Below are positions 7,512-14,905 of a stretch of DNA of 39,984 nt, one piece after another. This DNA is from an uncultured Acidobacteriia bacterium. Its GTDB lineage: Bacteria; Acidobacteriota; Terriglobia; Bryobacterales; Bryobacteraceae. The stretch is from contig CAIRSA010000296.1 of NCBI GenBank assembly GCA_903881085.1, positions 1 through 39,984 of the forward strand, in the 5' to 3' direction. The notes beneath the pieces are model-generated. The model saw only the letters and a program-made list of their open reading frames with translations, did no database searches and was not told the DNA's origin. Both the position numbers and the translations under genes were made by a program. Position 1 is the first letter of the stretch. The number at the start of each line of letters is the position of its first letter.

Positions 7512-7730
7512 ATGACAACTGCGAACACTACTCTTGAAATACTCTTGAATGAACATGACGTAGCCCGCATCATCGGGCTTTCAGTGGCGAGTATTCGAAG
7601 ATTCAGATTATTGCGCCAAGGTCCGAAGTACCTGAAGATCGGCGCTGCGGTCCGCTACAAGTCAGCAGACATCGCAGCTTGGCTTGAATCGCGACCCACC
7701 GGCGGCGACCGCATGGCGGTGGCGAAATGA
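7512..7730 (+). CDS. AlpA/excisionase-type helix-turn-helix protein
   Basis: The 72-aa protein carries a MerR-like HTH_17 domain: LLNEHDVARIIGLSVASIRR (first two helices) and KYLKIGAAVRYKSADIAAWL (wing and dimer part). Small proteins like this act as excisionases or as activators of integrase genes (AlpA type). I start at the ATG at 7512, preceded by GAGGA; a GTG at 7479 would add 11 residues. Its stop overlaps the next gene by 4 bp (ATGA), so it heads the replication operon. Confidence 0.85.
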   Translation: MTTANTTLEILLNEHDVARIIGLSVASIRRFRLLRQGPKYLKIGAAVRYKSADIAAWLESRPTGGDRMAVAK

Positions 7731-8407
7731 GCTGGCAGGAAGGCCCGGTGGGTGCGAACCGCCGGGCCGGAACTGCGGACAGATGGACGATGAACAACTC
7801 CATCATACCGCCGACAGCAGGCGAGTCCGAAATGTACTATTCTCTCCGCGTAAGGAACTTGAAGCGCGGGCGCGGGCAATGTGCACTGTGTGGCGGAAAG
7901 AAAGATACTCTTTCCGTCAATTTTGAGAAGGGTCTTTGGCATTGTTTCAGATGCGGCGCAGGTGGCGACGCCTTCGCACTTGAGATGGCGATTGAAAATT
8001 GCACCTTCGTCGAAGCGAAGCGCGCGGTGTTCAGCATCATCGGAAGGCACGACTCGCCATTCGATGCCCGCGAACACGCCCGCAAGCGCGCGGAGGATGA
8101 GCGCGACATTCAAGCGTCGCAATTTTGGTGTGGTGCCTTCGTGCAACTGGCTGCAGAAGCCCTGGCGGAGATGCCATTGCCCGAATGGACGGACGGGCCA
8201 CCTCCAAGGGACTATGCGCGCGAAGTCATTACCAAATTGTTGGCGGCGGTGAAGTCCGCGCGGACAGAAGAACTCTTGGCGTTGTACCGGGGCGAACTCG
8301 CAAGGGATTACAAACTCACCTCGGCGCTTGTCCATGCTGGGCGGAAGACGGAAGAACAACTGCAATGCTGGCTCGCCCATTTCATCCTCGGTGAGGTGGC
8401 AGCATGA
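7727..8407 (+). CDS. CHC2 zinc-finger primase-like protein
   Basis: The 226-aa product contains a zinc-binding domain of the DnaG/CHC2 type with C52-x2-C55 (CALC) and C73-x2-C76 (CFRC), followed by GAGGDAFAL, the standard DnaG continuation. The TOPRIM catalytic domain of primases is absent, so the protein is only the template-recognition half or a primase partner. The C-terminal ~130 residues are helical and not recognised. It overlaps both neighbours by 4 bp, between the HTH gene and the RepA-like ATPase, as in many phage-satellite replication modules. Confidence 0.85.
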   Translation: MSWQEGPVGANRRAGTADRWTMNNSIIPPTAGESEMYYSLRVRNLKRGRGQCALCGGKKDTLSVNFEKGLWHCFRCGAGGDAFALEMAIENCTFVEAKRAVFSIIGRHDSPFDAREHARKRAEDERDIQASQFWCGAFVQLAAEALAEMPLPEWTDGPPPRDYAREVITKLLAAVKSARTEELLALYRGELARDYKLTSALVHAGRKTEEQLQCWLAHFILGEVAA

Positions 8408-9639
8408 AGAAGCCGGTGGTCCTGCCCGAGGCATTGGCAATCTTGAATCAAGGCGATCACGCGGAGAAAGATCCGATTCAAAGCTCCTTGACTGAAAAAG
8501 GTGCGATTGTCACGCGTCGAATCTCCGATATCGAAGCAAAACCAGTGAATTGGCTCTGGAACCGTCGGATCGCGCGCGGCAAAGTAACCATTGTTGCGGG
8601 CAATCCTGGCCTGGGGAAATCTCAAGTCACCGCAAGCATCGCCGCGATTGTGACAGCTGGCGGCCGTTGGCCTGTTGATCGCAGCGTATGCGCACCTGGC
8701 GACGTTGTTTTCTTATCCGCAGAAGACGACCCCGCCGATACCCTCAGGCCACGTCTGGAGGCGGCCGGCGCGAAGCTCGGCCGCATCCACATCTTGGAGA
8801 GCGTGATTTCCGGATATACCGGCACTGGTGACCGGGAAACCAGATCTTTCAGCTTGGAGCAGGACCTTTCGGCTCTTTCAACAAAGTTAGATGAATTGGG
8901 GACTGTGGCTGTCGTGTTCATCGATCCCATGACGGCGTACCTTGGCAGGGTGGACAGTCACCGAAACGCCGAAGTCCGCGCACTGCTGGCCCCTCTATCT
9001 GAGATGGCGGCGCGCCACGATGTGGCAATCATCGGCGTTTCGCACCTGAACAAATCAGCGGGTACAGAGGCGATGATGCGCGTGACCGGCTCGCTGGCAT
9101 TCGTTGCGGCAGCGCGCGCAGCCTACCTTGTAGCCAAAGATCCCGATGATCCTGCCAGAAGATTCTTCCTACCCATGAAGAACAACATCGGGCCGGACTC
9201 AACTGGCCTAGCCTTCCGCATCGAAGGCGCAACGGTGGAAAGTAGTGCCGGACCGCTTGAGACCTCGCTGGTGGTTTGGGAGTCAGAGCCGGTTACACTC
9301 ACCGCTGATGAGGCCATGCAAACTTCGGCAGCCGAACCATCGTCCGCACTGAGCGAAGCTGAGGAGTGGCTTCAGGACGTCCTCATAAACCCGACTTCGG
9401 CGAGTGAGATCTACAAGCGGGCGACTAACGCTGGAATTTCCAAAAAGACGCTTCGTCGAGCATCGGAATCCCTCAAAATCCGGAAAGACAAATCGTGTTT
9501 TCAGGGCGGTTGGGTATGGTCGCTGCCTGCGAAGATGCCCAAAGAATCCCAAGATGCCCAACAAAAAGGCATGGGCACCTTCGATGATCTTGGGCACCTT
9601 CGGCAGTCTGGGGAAGAAGAAACGGTGGTGGAGCTATGA
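8404..9639 (+). CDS. RepA-like/RecA-fold ATPase (AAA_25)
   Basis: This 411-aa protein has a RecA-fold ATPase core. Walker A is GNPGLGKS at residues 66-73, preceded by VTIVA. FLSAEDDPADTLRPRL is typical of the RepA/AAA_25 family, Walker B is VVFIDPM, and HDVAIIGVSHLNKS is the conserved strand near sensor 1. Family members are hexameric helicases of plasmids and satellites that unwind the origin. Residues ~315-380 look like a winged helix (SASEIYKRATNAGISKKTLR). It is coupled to the CHC2 gene before it and to a small gene after it. Together with the CHC2 protein it probably lets the element replicate after excision. Confidence 0.88.
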   Translation: MKKPVVLPEALAILNQGDHAEKDPIQSSLTEKGAIVTRRISDIEAKPVNWLWNRRIARGKVTIVAGNPGLGKSQVTASIAAIVTAGGRWPVDRSVCAPGDVVFLSAEDDPADTLRPRLEAAGAKLGRIHILESVISGYTGTGDRETRSFSLEQDLSALSTKLDELGTVAVVFIDPMTAYLGRVDSHRNAEVRALLAPLSEMAARHDVAIIGVSHLNKSAGTEAMMRVTGSLAFVAAARAAYLVAKDPDDPARRFFLPMKNNIGPDSTGLAFRIEGATVESSAGPLETSLVVWESEPVTLTADEAMQTSAAEPSSALSEAEEWLQDVLINPTSASEIYKRATNAGISKKTLRRASESLKIRKDKSCFQGGWVWSLPAKMPKESQDAQQKGMGTFDDLGHLRQSGEEETVVEL

Positions 9640-9980
9640 CCGTACTGGAGGCATTGGAGGCTGTCCGGCGGGTTGGAAGGGTCGAATGCGACGCCGGAAA
9701 GCTTCGTTTGAAGTTTCCGAAATCTGCAGTGTTAGGACTTCAAACCGCAATCGAAGTTTTGCGGACGGGAAGAACAGCAGCACTCGCCCTGCTTTCGGAA
9801 GATGGCCCGCGTGCAACCGGTGGATTATCGGACGTTGAATTCGGCATCCCGTCTGCCGAATGGCAGGCGCGGGCACTGAACCGGCTGTTTCAAGAGCAAG
9901 GCAGCGGCGGACAACCGGGTAAAATCACTGCCGAAACCATCCGGCACGGCGAGCAGAAGGGAGTGCAACGCAATGGCTAA
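9636..9980 (+). CDS. Hypothetical 114-aa protein in the replication block
   Basis: The ATG overlaps the helicase stop by 4 bp. The first 50 residues (VLEALEAVRRVGRVECDAGK then LRLKFPK) have the helix-hairpin shape of a TubC-like docking domain found in small phage-type proteins. The remainder is unstructured-looking. No catalytic motif is seen. Tight coupling supports a real gene that acts with the primase/helicase pair. Confidence 0.6.
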   Translation: MTVLEALEAVRRVGRVECDAGKLRLKFPKSAVLGLQTAIEVLRTGRTAALALLSEDGPRATGGLSDVEFGIPSAEWQARALNRLFQEQGSGGQPGKITAETIRHGEQKGVQRNG

Positions 9981-10233
9981 ACGCATCCCCACGCGAACCC
10001 GCATGGAGAAGTATGAAGCTGGCAACCGGGCGGCTGCGGAAGTTATCCTGGCGGATCCCGAGCGGTACGCCGGCATTCAAGTAATTTGGGCGCAAATGTT
10101 CATGGCTCGCGATAGCTCGGCCCATCCTCGAAGCAGCCAAATGGTAGAGCGGAGATTAACAGATCCTGGCGAGGCCGACCAGCAACTGCTGAGCGTGGAT
10201 GAACAGAAAGGAATTTATGAAGAAGCAAACTGA
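9973..10233 (+). CDS. Hypothetical 86-aa protein
   Basis: It starts with a basic segment (MAKRIPTRTRMEKYEAGNRA) and contains a predicted helix ADPERYAGIQVIWAQMFMAR. It overlaps the previous gene by 8 bp and has AAGGGAG about 9 bases before its ATG. It is not recognised. Confidence 0.55.
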   Translation: MAKRIPTRTRMEKYEAGNRAAAEVILADPERYAGIQVIWAQMFMARDSSAHPRSSQMVERRLTDPGEADQQLLSVDEQKGIYEEAN

Positions 10234-10792
10234 TGAAAATAGGAAACTGGGACGCGCAAGTCAAAAGCCTGGACCTGGAACAAGTGCACTGCCACTCGCT
10301 GATTCAGAAGAAGCAAGAACGTTGGTGCTGGACGATTGGGCAAGAACCATCTACAGGATCACTGGAACGCAGCCTGCCGAAGTTGTAGATCGGATTATTG
10401 GCCAGCTTGCACGCGCCCAGGTGTGGCCGAAACCCGACAAAGAGATCGAACAAATTATCAAGAGCATGGCGGCGATATCGGAGATGGCGCCACAGAACTC
10501 GACCGAAGCAAGGCTCGCAGTTCAGATGATCGCAACCCATGACGCTGCGCTGGCATTTCTATCTCGGTCCACACTACCTCAGCAGGACATGGATGCCATT
10601 GACAAGAACGTGCTTCGAGCGACTCGTTTAATGAGGCTGCACCTGGAACAGATTGAGGCGATGCAGAAGTTGAAGGGAAAGGCGGGCCAACAAAGAGTGA
10701 CAGTCGAGCACGTCCATGTTCACCAAGGCGGGCAAGCGATCGTCGGAGCGGTTGGAGGGTCGATGATTGAACCAGGGGGAGGGGGGAAATGA
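10217..10792 (+). CDS. Hypothetical protein with C-terminal HVHVHQGGQAIVG motif
   Basis: About 191 aa from the ATG at 10217 (AAAGGA just upstream); a start at 10199 would add six residues. The middle (LAVQMIATHDAALAFLSRST) and the tail VTVEHVHVHQGGQAIVGAVG match a protein type that I recall from many proteobacterial and acidobacterial mobile elements, usually beside a small HGGxSTG protein, as here. The function is unknown. The next gene starts within its stop codon (ATGA at 10789). The conserved His-rich tail may bind metal or nucleic acid, but this is a guess. Confidence 0.7.
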   Translation: MKKQTDENRKLGRASQKPGPGTSALPLADSEEARTLVLDDWARTIYRITGTQPAEVVDRIIGQLARAQVWPKPDKEIEQIIKSMAAISEMAPQNSTEARLAVQMIATHDAALAFLSRSTLPQQDMDAIDKNVLRATRLMRLHLEQIEAMQKLKGKAGQQRVTVEHVHVHQGGQAIVGAVGGSMIEPGGGGK

Positions 10793-11127
10793 AGAACATG
10801 TTGGAATCACCCCATGAAACGCGAAGCGGATGGTTGAAGAGCGGCAATCCACCCGGTGACCTCTCCTCGGCCGCAAGATGCGAAGCGAAAACCAAGCGAG
10901 GAACGGCTTGCATGTGTCCTGCGATGGCAAATGGGCGATGCCGGCTTCACGGCGGATTAAGCACAGGACCAAAAACAGCGGAGGGCATCGAGAAGATCAG
11001 GCAAGCCACAACCAAACACGGCCGGTACTCGAAGCAGAACAATGCTGAGACCGCGGATTACCGCAAGTTAATGGAGGATTGTCGGGGCATTCTGGCCGCC
11101 CTGTCATGTAACGGGACGGTTGAATGA
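10789..11127 (+). CDS. HGGxSTG domain small protein
   Basis: This 112-aa protein has the pattern RCEAKTKRGTACMCPAMANG followed by CRLHGGLSTGPKTAEG and KHGRYS. It matches the HGGxSTG family, which is frequent in phages and integrative elements. Two cysteines and the histidine pair suggest a small metal site. A strong purine-rich ribosome-binding site (GGGGGGAAATG) precedes it. It closes the coupled seven-gene block that begins with the HTH gene at 7512. Its role is unknown. Confidence 0.75.
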   Translation: MKNMLESPHETRSGWLKSGNPPGDLSSAARCEAKTKRGTACMCPAMANGRCRLHGGLSTGPKTAEGIEKIRQATTKHGRYSKQNNAETADYRKLMEDCRGILAALSCNGTVE

Positions 11128-11141
11128 CAAACGGCGAAAGG

Positions 11142-11342
11142 CTACCCTTCGGCGGCTTTCCTTTTCGCTTTGCGCGCAGCAACGGAGGCGGAGGCAGCCT
11201 TCTTCGCGCGAGCGGAACGCTCCTCCGGCGTCATCGTTTCTAGGGAACGCTTGCCGCCGATCTTGCCGCCGATCTTGCCGCCCTTCGCGCCTTGTTTGCG
11301 AAAGTAGTCCAGCACTTCGGGCGGAAGTTTCTTTTTCGCCAT
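11142..11342 (-). CDS. Small Lys/Gly-rich protein
   Basis: This is a 66-aa basic protein with the repeated run GAKGGKIGGKIGGKRSLETM and an Ala/Lys-rich tail (ARAKKAASASVAARKAKRKA). Similar short proteins with a YFRKxGAKGG core occur in acidobacterial mobile regions. The composition suggests nucleic-acid binding. It is convergent with the seven-gene block (14 bp apart) and divergent from the serine recombinase, sharing its control region. It could therefore be the regulator that acts there. Confidence 0.6.
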   Translation of the reverse strand: MAKKKLPPEVLDYFRKQGAKGGKIGGKIGGKRSLETMTPEERSARAKKAASASVAARKAKRKAAEG

Positions 11343-11385
11343 GATCTCATCTTAAGCCGGGTATTAGTAGATAGCAATATTTAGC

Positions 11386-11420
11386 TTGAGCTAATAGGGG
11401 GTATTAGATATAATCAAAGT
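11386..11420 (+). promoter_or_regulatory. Strong sigma70 promoter with operator, leaderless output
   Basis: TTGAGC (11386-11391) and a perfect TATAAT (11409-11414) are 17 bp apart. The expected start point is at about 11421, which is the A of the recombinase ATG. Two inverted repeats overlap the promoter: TTAGC-ttga-GCTAA (11381-11394) covers the -35 box, and CTAATA-ggggg-TATTAG (11391-11407) fills the spacer. A further GGTATTAG at 11370-11377 repeats the right half of the second. A repressor bound here would block polymerase. Confidence 0.65.
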
Positions 11421-12092
11421 ATGAAGGCAATCGCATACGTCAGAGTGAGCACAGAGAAGCAGGCGGACTTCGGGGTTTCGCTCGAAGCGCAAACTGCAAA
11501 GGTTCAAGCCATGGCGGTGGTGCAAGGTGCGGACCTCTCTGAAGTCATTGTTGACGCCGGTGAATCTGCAAAGTCTCTGAATCGCCCAGGAATGGCGCGG
11601 TTACTCGCAATGGTCGACAGCGGCGCGGTGAACATTGTGATCATCGCGAAACTTGACCGGCTCACGCGCAGCGTGGCGGATTTGGCCGAACTTCTGAAAC
11701 GCTTTGAGCGCCGCAACGTGTCGCTGGTGAGCGTGGCTGATTCGCTTGACACTCGCACGGCGGCGGGCCGGTTGGTGCTGAACATCATGGTGTCGGTGTC
11801 GCAATGGGAACGGGAAGCCATCGGTGAGCGGACACGGGACGCCATGCACCACAAGCGGGCGAACGGCGAACGTGTGGGGACGATCCCCTTCGGATACCGC
11901 GCGGCAGCGGACGGACTGCACATAGAAGCGGAGCCGGCCGAGCAGAGCATCCTGGCGCGCATTCAGGAATTGAGAGCGGCGGGCTACACTACGCGGCGGA
12001 TTGCTGACGAGCTCAACCGGCAGGGCTTCACCACCCGCCGCGGCACAGCATGGCGGTTTCAGTATGTGGCGGAGTCATTGCGGGCGGCCTAG
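11421..12092 (+). CDS. Serine recombinase (resolvase/invertase family)
   Basis: The 223-aa protein has the resolvase catalytic domain: IAYVRVSTEKQ with nucleophile S10 and R8, GVSLEAQ, KLDRLTRSVADL with the paired arginines, and the GRLVLNIMVSVSQWERE helix. After residue ~140 comes the start of a Recombinase domain (IPFGYRAAADG, then GYTTRRIADELNRQG, an HTH). It stops well short of large serine integrases and lacks their zinc ribbon and coiled coil. It may resolve dimers or invert DNA, or regulate the element. It is the first gene of a three-gene cluster with the 52-aa protein and the integrase. The promoter suggests a leaderless message. Confidence 0.9.
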   Translation: MKAIAYVRVSTEKQADFGVSLEAQTAKVQAMAVVQGADLSEVIVDAGESAKSLNRPGMARLLAMVDSGAVNIVIIAKLDRLTRSVADLAELLKRFERRNVSLVSVADSLDTRTAAGRLVLNIMVSVSQWEREAIGERTRDAMHHKRANGERVGTIPFGYRAAADGLHIEAEPAEQSILARIQELRAAGYTTRRIADELNRQGFTTRRGTAWRFQYVAESLRAA

Positions 12093-12096
12093 ACGG

Positions 12097-12255
12097 ATGA
12101 AAAAACGAACGAACAAGGCGCAAACGACTGCGCCGAAGAGAAACCCGGCATGGTTCGAGGAGAAGGTAGCCGAACTGAAAGCCGAACTGGAAAAATTGCC
12201 GGCGGATAGGCAAAGGCAACTGGTGAACTATTTAGAACCGAAGAAGGACAACTGA
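12097..12255 (+). CDS. Small 52-aa protein between the two recombinases
   Basis: The ATG at 12097 is 4 bp after the recombinase stop, and the stop is 3 bp before the integrase start. The protein is very basic at the front (MKKRTNKAQTTAPKRNPAWF) and then a charged helix (EKVAELKAELEKLPADRQRQ). It could be a recombination directionality factor or a simple coupling ORF. It is not recognised. Tight spacing supports it. Confidence 0.55.
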   Translation: MKKRTNKAQTTAPKRNPAWFEEKVAELKAELEKLPADRQRQLVNYLEPKKDN

Positions 12256-12258
12256 CAA

Positions 12259-13443
12259 ATGGCAGTCTACAAGCGGGGGAAAATCTGGTGGTACAAATTC
12301 ACTTGGAATGGGGAACCGGTCCGGGAGAGCACCAAGCAATCCAACAAGCGGAACGCTGAACAGATCGAGGCCGCGCACAAAACCTCACTCGCTAAAGGAG
12401 AAGTGGGCATCCGAGATCGAGTACGGGCGCCAACCTTGAAGGAATTTGCAGAACGGGATTTTGCCCCTTATATTGAATCGCGGTTTCAGGACAAACCGAA
12501 GACCCTTGAGTATTATCGAACGGGTTTGAAGAACCTGAACGGATATTCGCCATTGGCCACTTGTGCTCTGGATGCAATTACCCATGACAAGATCGCTGGC
12601 TTCGTGGCGAAGCGGCGTGAATCAAAACGGGCCGTATCTACTATCAACCGGCAACTCGAAGTCCTGCGGCGGATGCTGAAACTGGCAGTGGAGTGGGGCA
12701 AGGTCGAAAAAGCGCTTCCCAAAGTGGAGATGCTTCCCGGCGAGAATCACCGGGAACGGGTGCTGAGTGAAGACGAAGAAGACCGATACCTGGAAGCCGC
12801 AACCGCCGTGGGTGAAGACATTCTGGAGTCCTATCGCCGCGCGCTTGAAGGTATTCGAGCAACCATGCGGGGAAAGCAACCGATTCCACCAGATGACCCA
12901 TTTTTACTGCGCGACACAGCTACGCTTCTGATTGATTGCGGCTTGCGGCCTGAAGAATGTTTTCGGCTTCGTTGGGAGCATGTGCGGGACGGTGCGGTTC
13001 ATATCCCATTCGGGAAGACAGAAAACGCAAGACGGACAATTCCTATGACGCCGCGGGCCACCGCCCTCCTGGAAATGCGGCGCGCGGTAGCAGCTGGCGA
13101 GTGGGTGTTTCCTGCACAGACTCGTAGCGGACATATTGAGAAGTCGAGTTTGAAGAAACAGCATCCGAAGGCGTGCAAATTGGCCACTGTCACAGACTTT
13201 CCAATCTACACCTTCAGGCACACCTGCTTGACGCGGTGGGCGGCATTCATGGATCCGTACACCCTTGGATACCTTGCCGGGCACGGCGACTTTTCAACCA
13301 CGCGGAGATACGTTCACCCTCAAGCACACACAATTAGAGAAGCTATCGAGCGAGCACGGAATGCGCAGGGTGGGCACAAATCTGGGCACAAGAGCCAAAC
13401 TGAGAATGAAAGCTCGAAGGCTTCAACTGCCGCAATCCAATGA
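12259..13443 (+). CDS. int: Tyrosine site-specific integrase
   Basis: The 394-aa protein has an Arm/SAM-like N-terminal half and a C-terminal tyrosine recombinase domain. The catalytic set is R230 (GLRPEE), K253 (GKTENARR), R320 in YTFRHTCLTR (the first His of the HxxR box is Y317, a common variant), H342 (GHGDFSTT) and Y351 (RRYVHP). The gene ends 15 bp before the att repeat and tRNA-Pro, the usual place for an integrase acting on that tRNA. It should catalyse integration and, with an excisionase such as the AlpA-like protein, excision. Confidence 0.95.
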   Translation: MAVYKRGKIWWYKFTWNGEPVRESTKQSNKRNAEQIEAAHKTSLAKGEVGIRDRVRAPTLKEFAERDFAPYIESRFQDKPKTLEYYRTGLKNLNGYSPLATCALDAITHDKIAGFVAKRRESKRAVSTINRQLEVLRRMLKLAVEWGKVEKALPKVEMLPGENHRERVLSEDEEDRYLEAATAVGEDILESYRRALEGIRATMRGKQPIPPDDPFLLRDTATLLIDCGLRPEECFRLRWEHVRDGAVHIPFGKTENARRTIPMTPRATALLEMRRAVAAGEWVFPAQTRSGHIEKSSLKKQHPKACKLATVTDFPIYTFRHTCLTRWAAFMDPYTLGYLAGHGDFSTTRRYVHPQAHTIREAIERARNAQGGHKSGHKSQTENESSKASTAAIQ

Positions 13444-13458
13444 GAAAGGGAGAGATAG

Positions 13459-13509
13459 ATGGTCGGGGCGGCAGGATTCGAACCTGCGGCCTCCTGGTCC
13501 CGAACCAGG
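13459..13509. repeat. Right attachment site within tRNA-Pro
   Basis: This is the perfect 51-bp match to 334-384. It covers the tRNA from one base beyond CCA through the 5' strand of the anticodon stem. On insertion the element replaced the tRNA 3' end with its own identical copy, so the gene stays functional. Confidence 0.95.
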
Positions 13510-13536
13510 CGCGATACCAGGCTTCGCTACGCCCCG
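13460..13536 (-). tRNA. tRNA-Pro (anticodon CGG)
   Basis: On the minus strand the acceptor CGGGGCG pairs with CGCCCCG, with discriminator A and an encoded CCA. The D-arm is GCGA...TCGC, and the anticodon stem CCTGG/CCAGG holds the loop TTCGGGA with anticodon CGG at 13502-13500. The T-arm is GCAGG-TTCGAAT-CCTGC. It reads codon CCG. All four arms are intact, so the integrated element has not broken it. Confidence 0.97.
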
Positions 13537-13555
13537 AGACTTCTAGCTTAGCAGA

Positions 13556-13783
13556 TCAGAACGCGGGTGTCACGATTTGGAACTCGAATTTCATGGGGTC
13601 GAGGCCGCGCGAGCGGAGCTGGGCGGCACAATCGGCCGGTGAAGCGCCGATCGCTTCGATGCGGCGGACGGGGATGTCCTTTGTATTGTAGACTTCCGTG
13701 GCATACCATTTGCCGGCCAGGGCTTTGCGGTCGGCAATGGATAATCGGTCAGGGTAAAGCCCAATCACAGTGGGGAGCGGCAT
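13556..13783 (-). CDS. Hypothetical 75-aa protein
   Basis: The frame begins MPLPTVIGLYPDRLSIADRK and contains ALAGKWYATEVYNTKDIPVR. It is not recognised. It starts 3 bp after the end of the 372-aa gene in the same direction, so it belongs to the same operon as the sigma/anti-sigma genes. It may be a cytoplasmic accessory protein; no motif identifies it. Confidence 0.6.
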   Translation of the reverse strand: MPLPTVIGLYPDRLSIADRKALAGKWYATEVYNTKDIPVRRIEAIGASPADCAAQLRSRGLDPMKFEFQIVTPAF

Positions 13784-13786
13784 TCT

Positions 13787-14905
13787 TTATTTTTTGAGTT
13801 CCTCGACCAGCGCGGCCAGGCCTTTGCGGCGGTACATTTCTGTGAGGCGCTGTTCTTCGGGTGAGACGGGCACAAGCTTGGCGATGCGTGGATCGGCGAG
13901 GGCGGCGCGAGCTGGGATCCACTCGGTGCCATCGGCGTATTCCACACTTTTGACGAAGCCGAACATGCTTTCGATTTCCAGCGGCTGGCCGGGCCTGGAG
14001 TTGAACTGCAGCGTGGTGCCTTCCAGTACGCGGCTGGACTGGCCGGGAGCGAGTTTCAAATCCGCAGGGACGGTGCCGGCCATGAAGTCACGGCCTTGGC
14101 GGTCATGAATGATCCAGCCGATTTCCATAAACTTTACGGCACGGTCGCCGCGGTTCAGGACTTCCAGACTTGGCGCACGGGCTTCGTTGCCGTTTACGCG
14201 TGCTACTCCGCCGTGGGGTTCAATCGGCGAATCGGGGAAGCGCAAAAAGGTGAACTGGACTTGGCGTCCGGGGTCGGCGGCAGAGGCCGGAGCGTTGCGG
14301 GCCATGCGGACATCCACACGTGGACGTTCGGCTTGGCGGGTGATGCTCTCGATGATGTCTTTTTGCAGGCCTTCCGTGCCGCGGGCTTCCAAGACCTGAC
14401 GGAAATGCTTGCGGTCGCGGCGGGCTTCGAGTTCCCACTGGGTCATCATGCGGCGGGAGTTGAGGCGATTTTCACCGAAGAAGGAGAGATCGTCGAAGAG
14501 GACGCCGTCAAGCAACACCTGGACCATGGGACCAGCACCCTGCATCAGCGGACGCAGCAGACGCAGGTCGACCTTGACAAGAAAATCGTCGCCGGGGGCC
14601 ACGTTGAGATTGGGCAGGCTGACAGAACCCTTGCCGCCGGGAGTGACTTCCTGCGCCAGCACGAGTAAGGTGACGCCGCGCACACGATGTGAACTGCCGT
14701 TGCGCAAGGAAAGCGCAGTGTGGAGTTCGATTTCCATGGCGCCGCCGCGGGGGGTGGCTTTGGAATCGCCGAGGTCGGCCGAGAGTAGCGTGAGCGGAGA
14801 GTCCTTGGGCAGTTGAATTTTGATCAACGGCTTGTCGTCCGCGACGAGGGCGAACGGGGCGCAGGCCGCGAGTACGAACGCGAGACTGTTACTCAAACGA
14901 GACAT
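13787..14905 (-). CDS. Exported hypothetical protein of the sigma-factor operon
   Basis: The 372-aa product starts with a signal peptide (MSRLSNSLAFVLAACAPFAL, then VADDKP). The rest looks beta-rich with two regions of similar character (about 45-150 and 215-320), each with patterns such as LSLRNGSSHRVRGVTLLVLA and LEVLNRGDRAVKFMEIGWII that suggest Ig-like folds. Its start overlaps the anti-sigma gene by 17 bp, so it is co-translated. It may sense or respond to an envelope signal together with the sigma/anti-sigma pair. I know no family name. Confidence 0.65.
   Translation of the reverse strand: MSRLSNSLAFVLAACAPFALVADDKPLIKIQLPKDSPLTLLSADLGDSKATPRGGAMEIELHTALSLRNGSSHRVRGVTLLVLAQEVTPGGKGSVSLPNLNVAPGDDFLVKVDLRLLRPLMQGAGPMVQVLLDGVLFDDLSFFGENRLNSRRMMTQWELEARRDRKHFRQVLEARGTEGLQKDIIESITRQAERPRVDVRMARNAPASAADPGRQVQFTFLRFPDSPIEPHGGVARVNGNEARAPSLEVLNRGDRAVKFMEIGWIIHDRQGRDFMAGTVPADLKLAPGQSSRVLEGTTLQFNSRPGQPLEIESMFGFVKSVEYADGTEWIPARAALADPRIAKLVPVSPEEQRLTEMYRRKGLAALVEELKK

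Larger units (their letters stand above)
334..13509. mobile_element. tRNA-Pro integrated element (satellite/IME-like), ~13.1 kb
   Basis: A perfect 51-bp direct repeat bounds this segment, and its right copy is the 3' part of an intact tRNA-Pro gene. A tyrosine integrase lies immediately inside the right end, as expected for tRNA-targeting islands. The interior has an AlpA-like HTH protein, a CHC2 zinc-finger protein, a RepA-like ATPase, a serine recombinase and several small coupled genes, followed by cargo. There are no capsid, terminase, tail or conjugation genes. The element could therefore replicate and excise but would need a helper for transfer, like phage satellites or mobilizable elements. 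The left part looks less GC-rich than the surrounding chromosome. Boundaries are seen in sequence; the satellite interpretation is inference. Confidence 0.9.

Noticed and set aside
13265..13546. 93-residue frame across the integrase end and tRNA
   Set aside because: It overlaps the integrase in another frame and reads through the tRNA; the tail RQDSNLRPPGPEPG is the familiar false translation of a tRNA gene.
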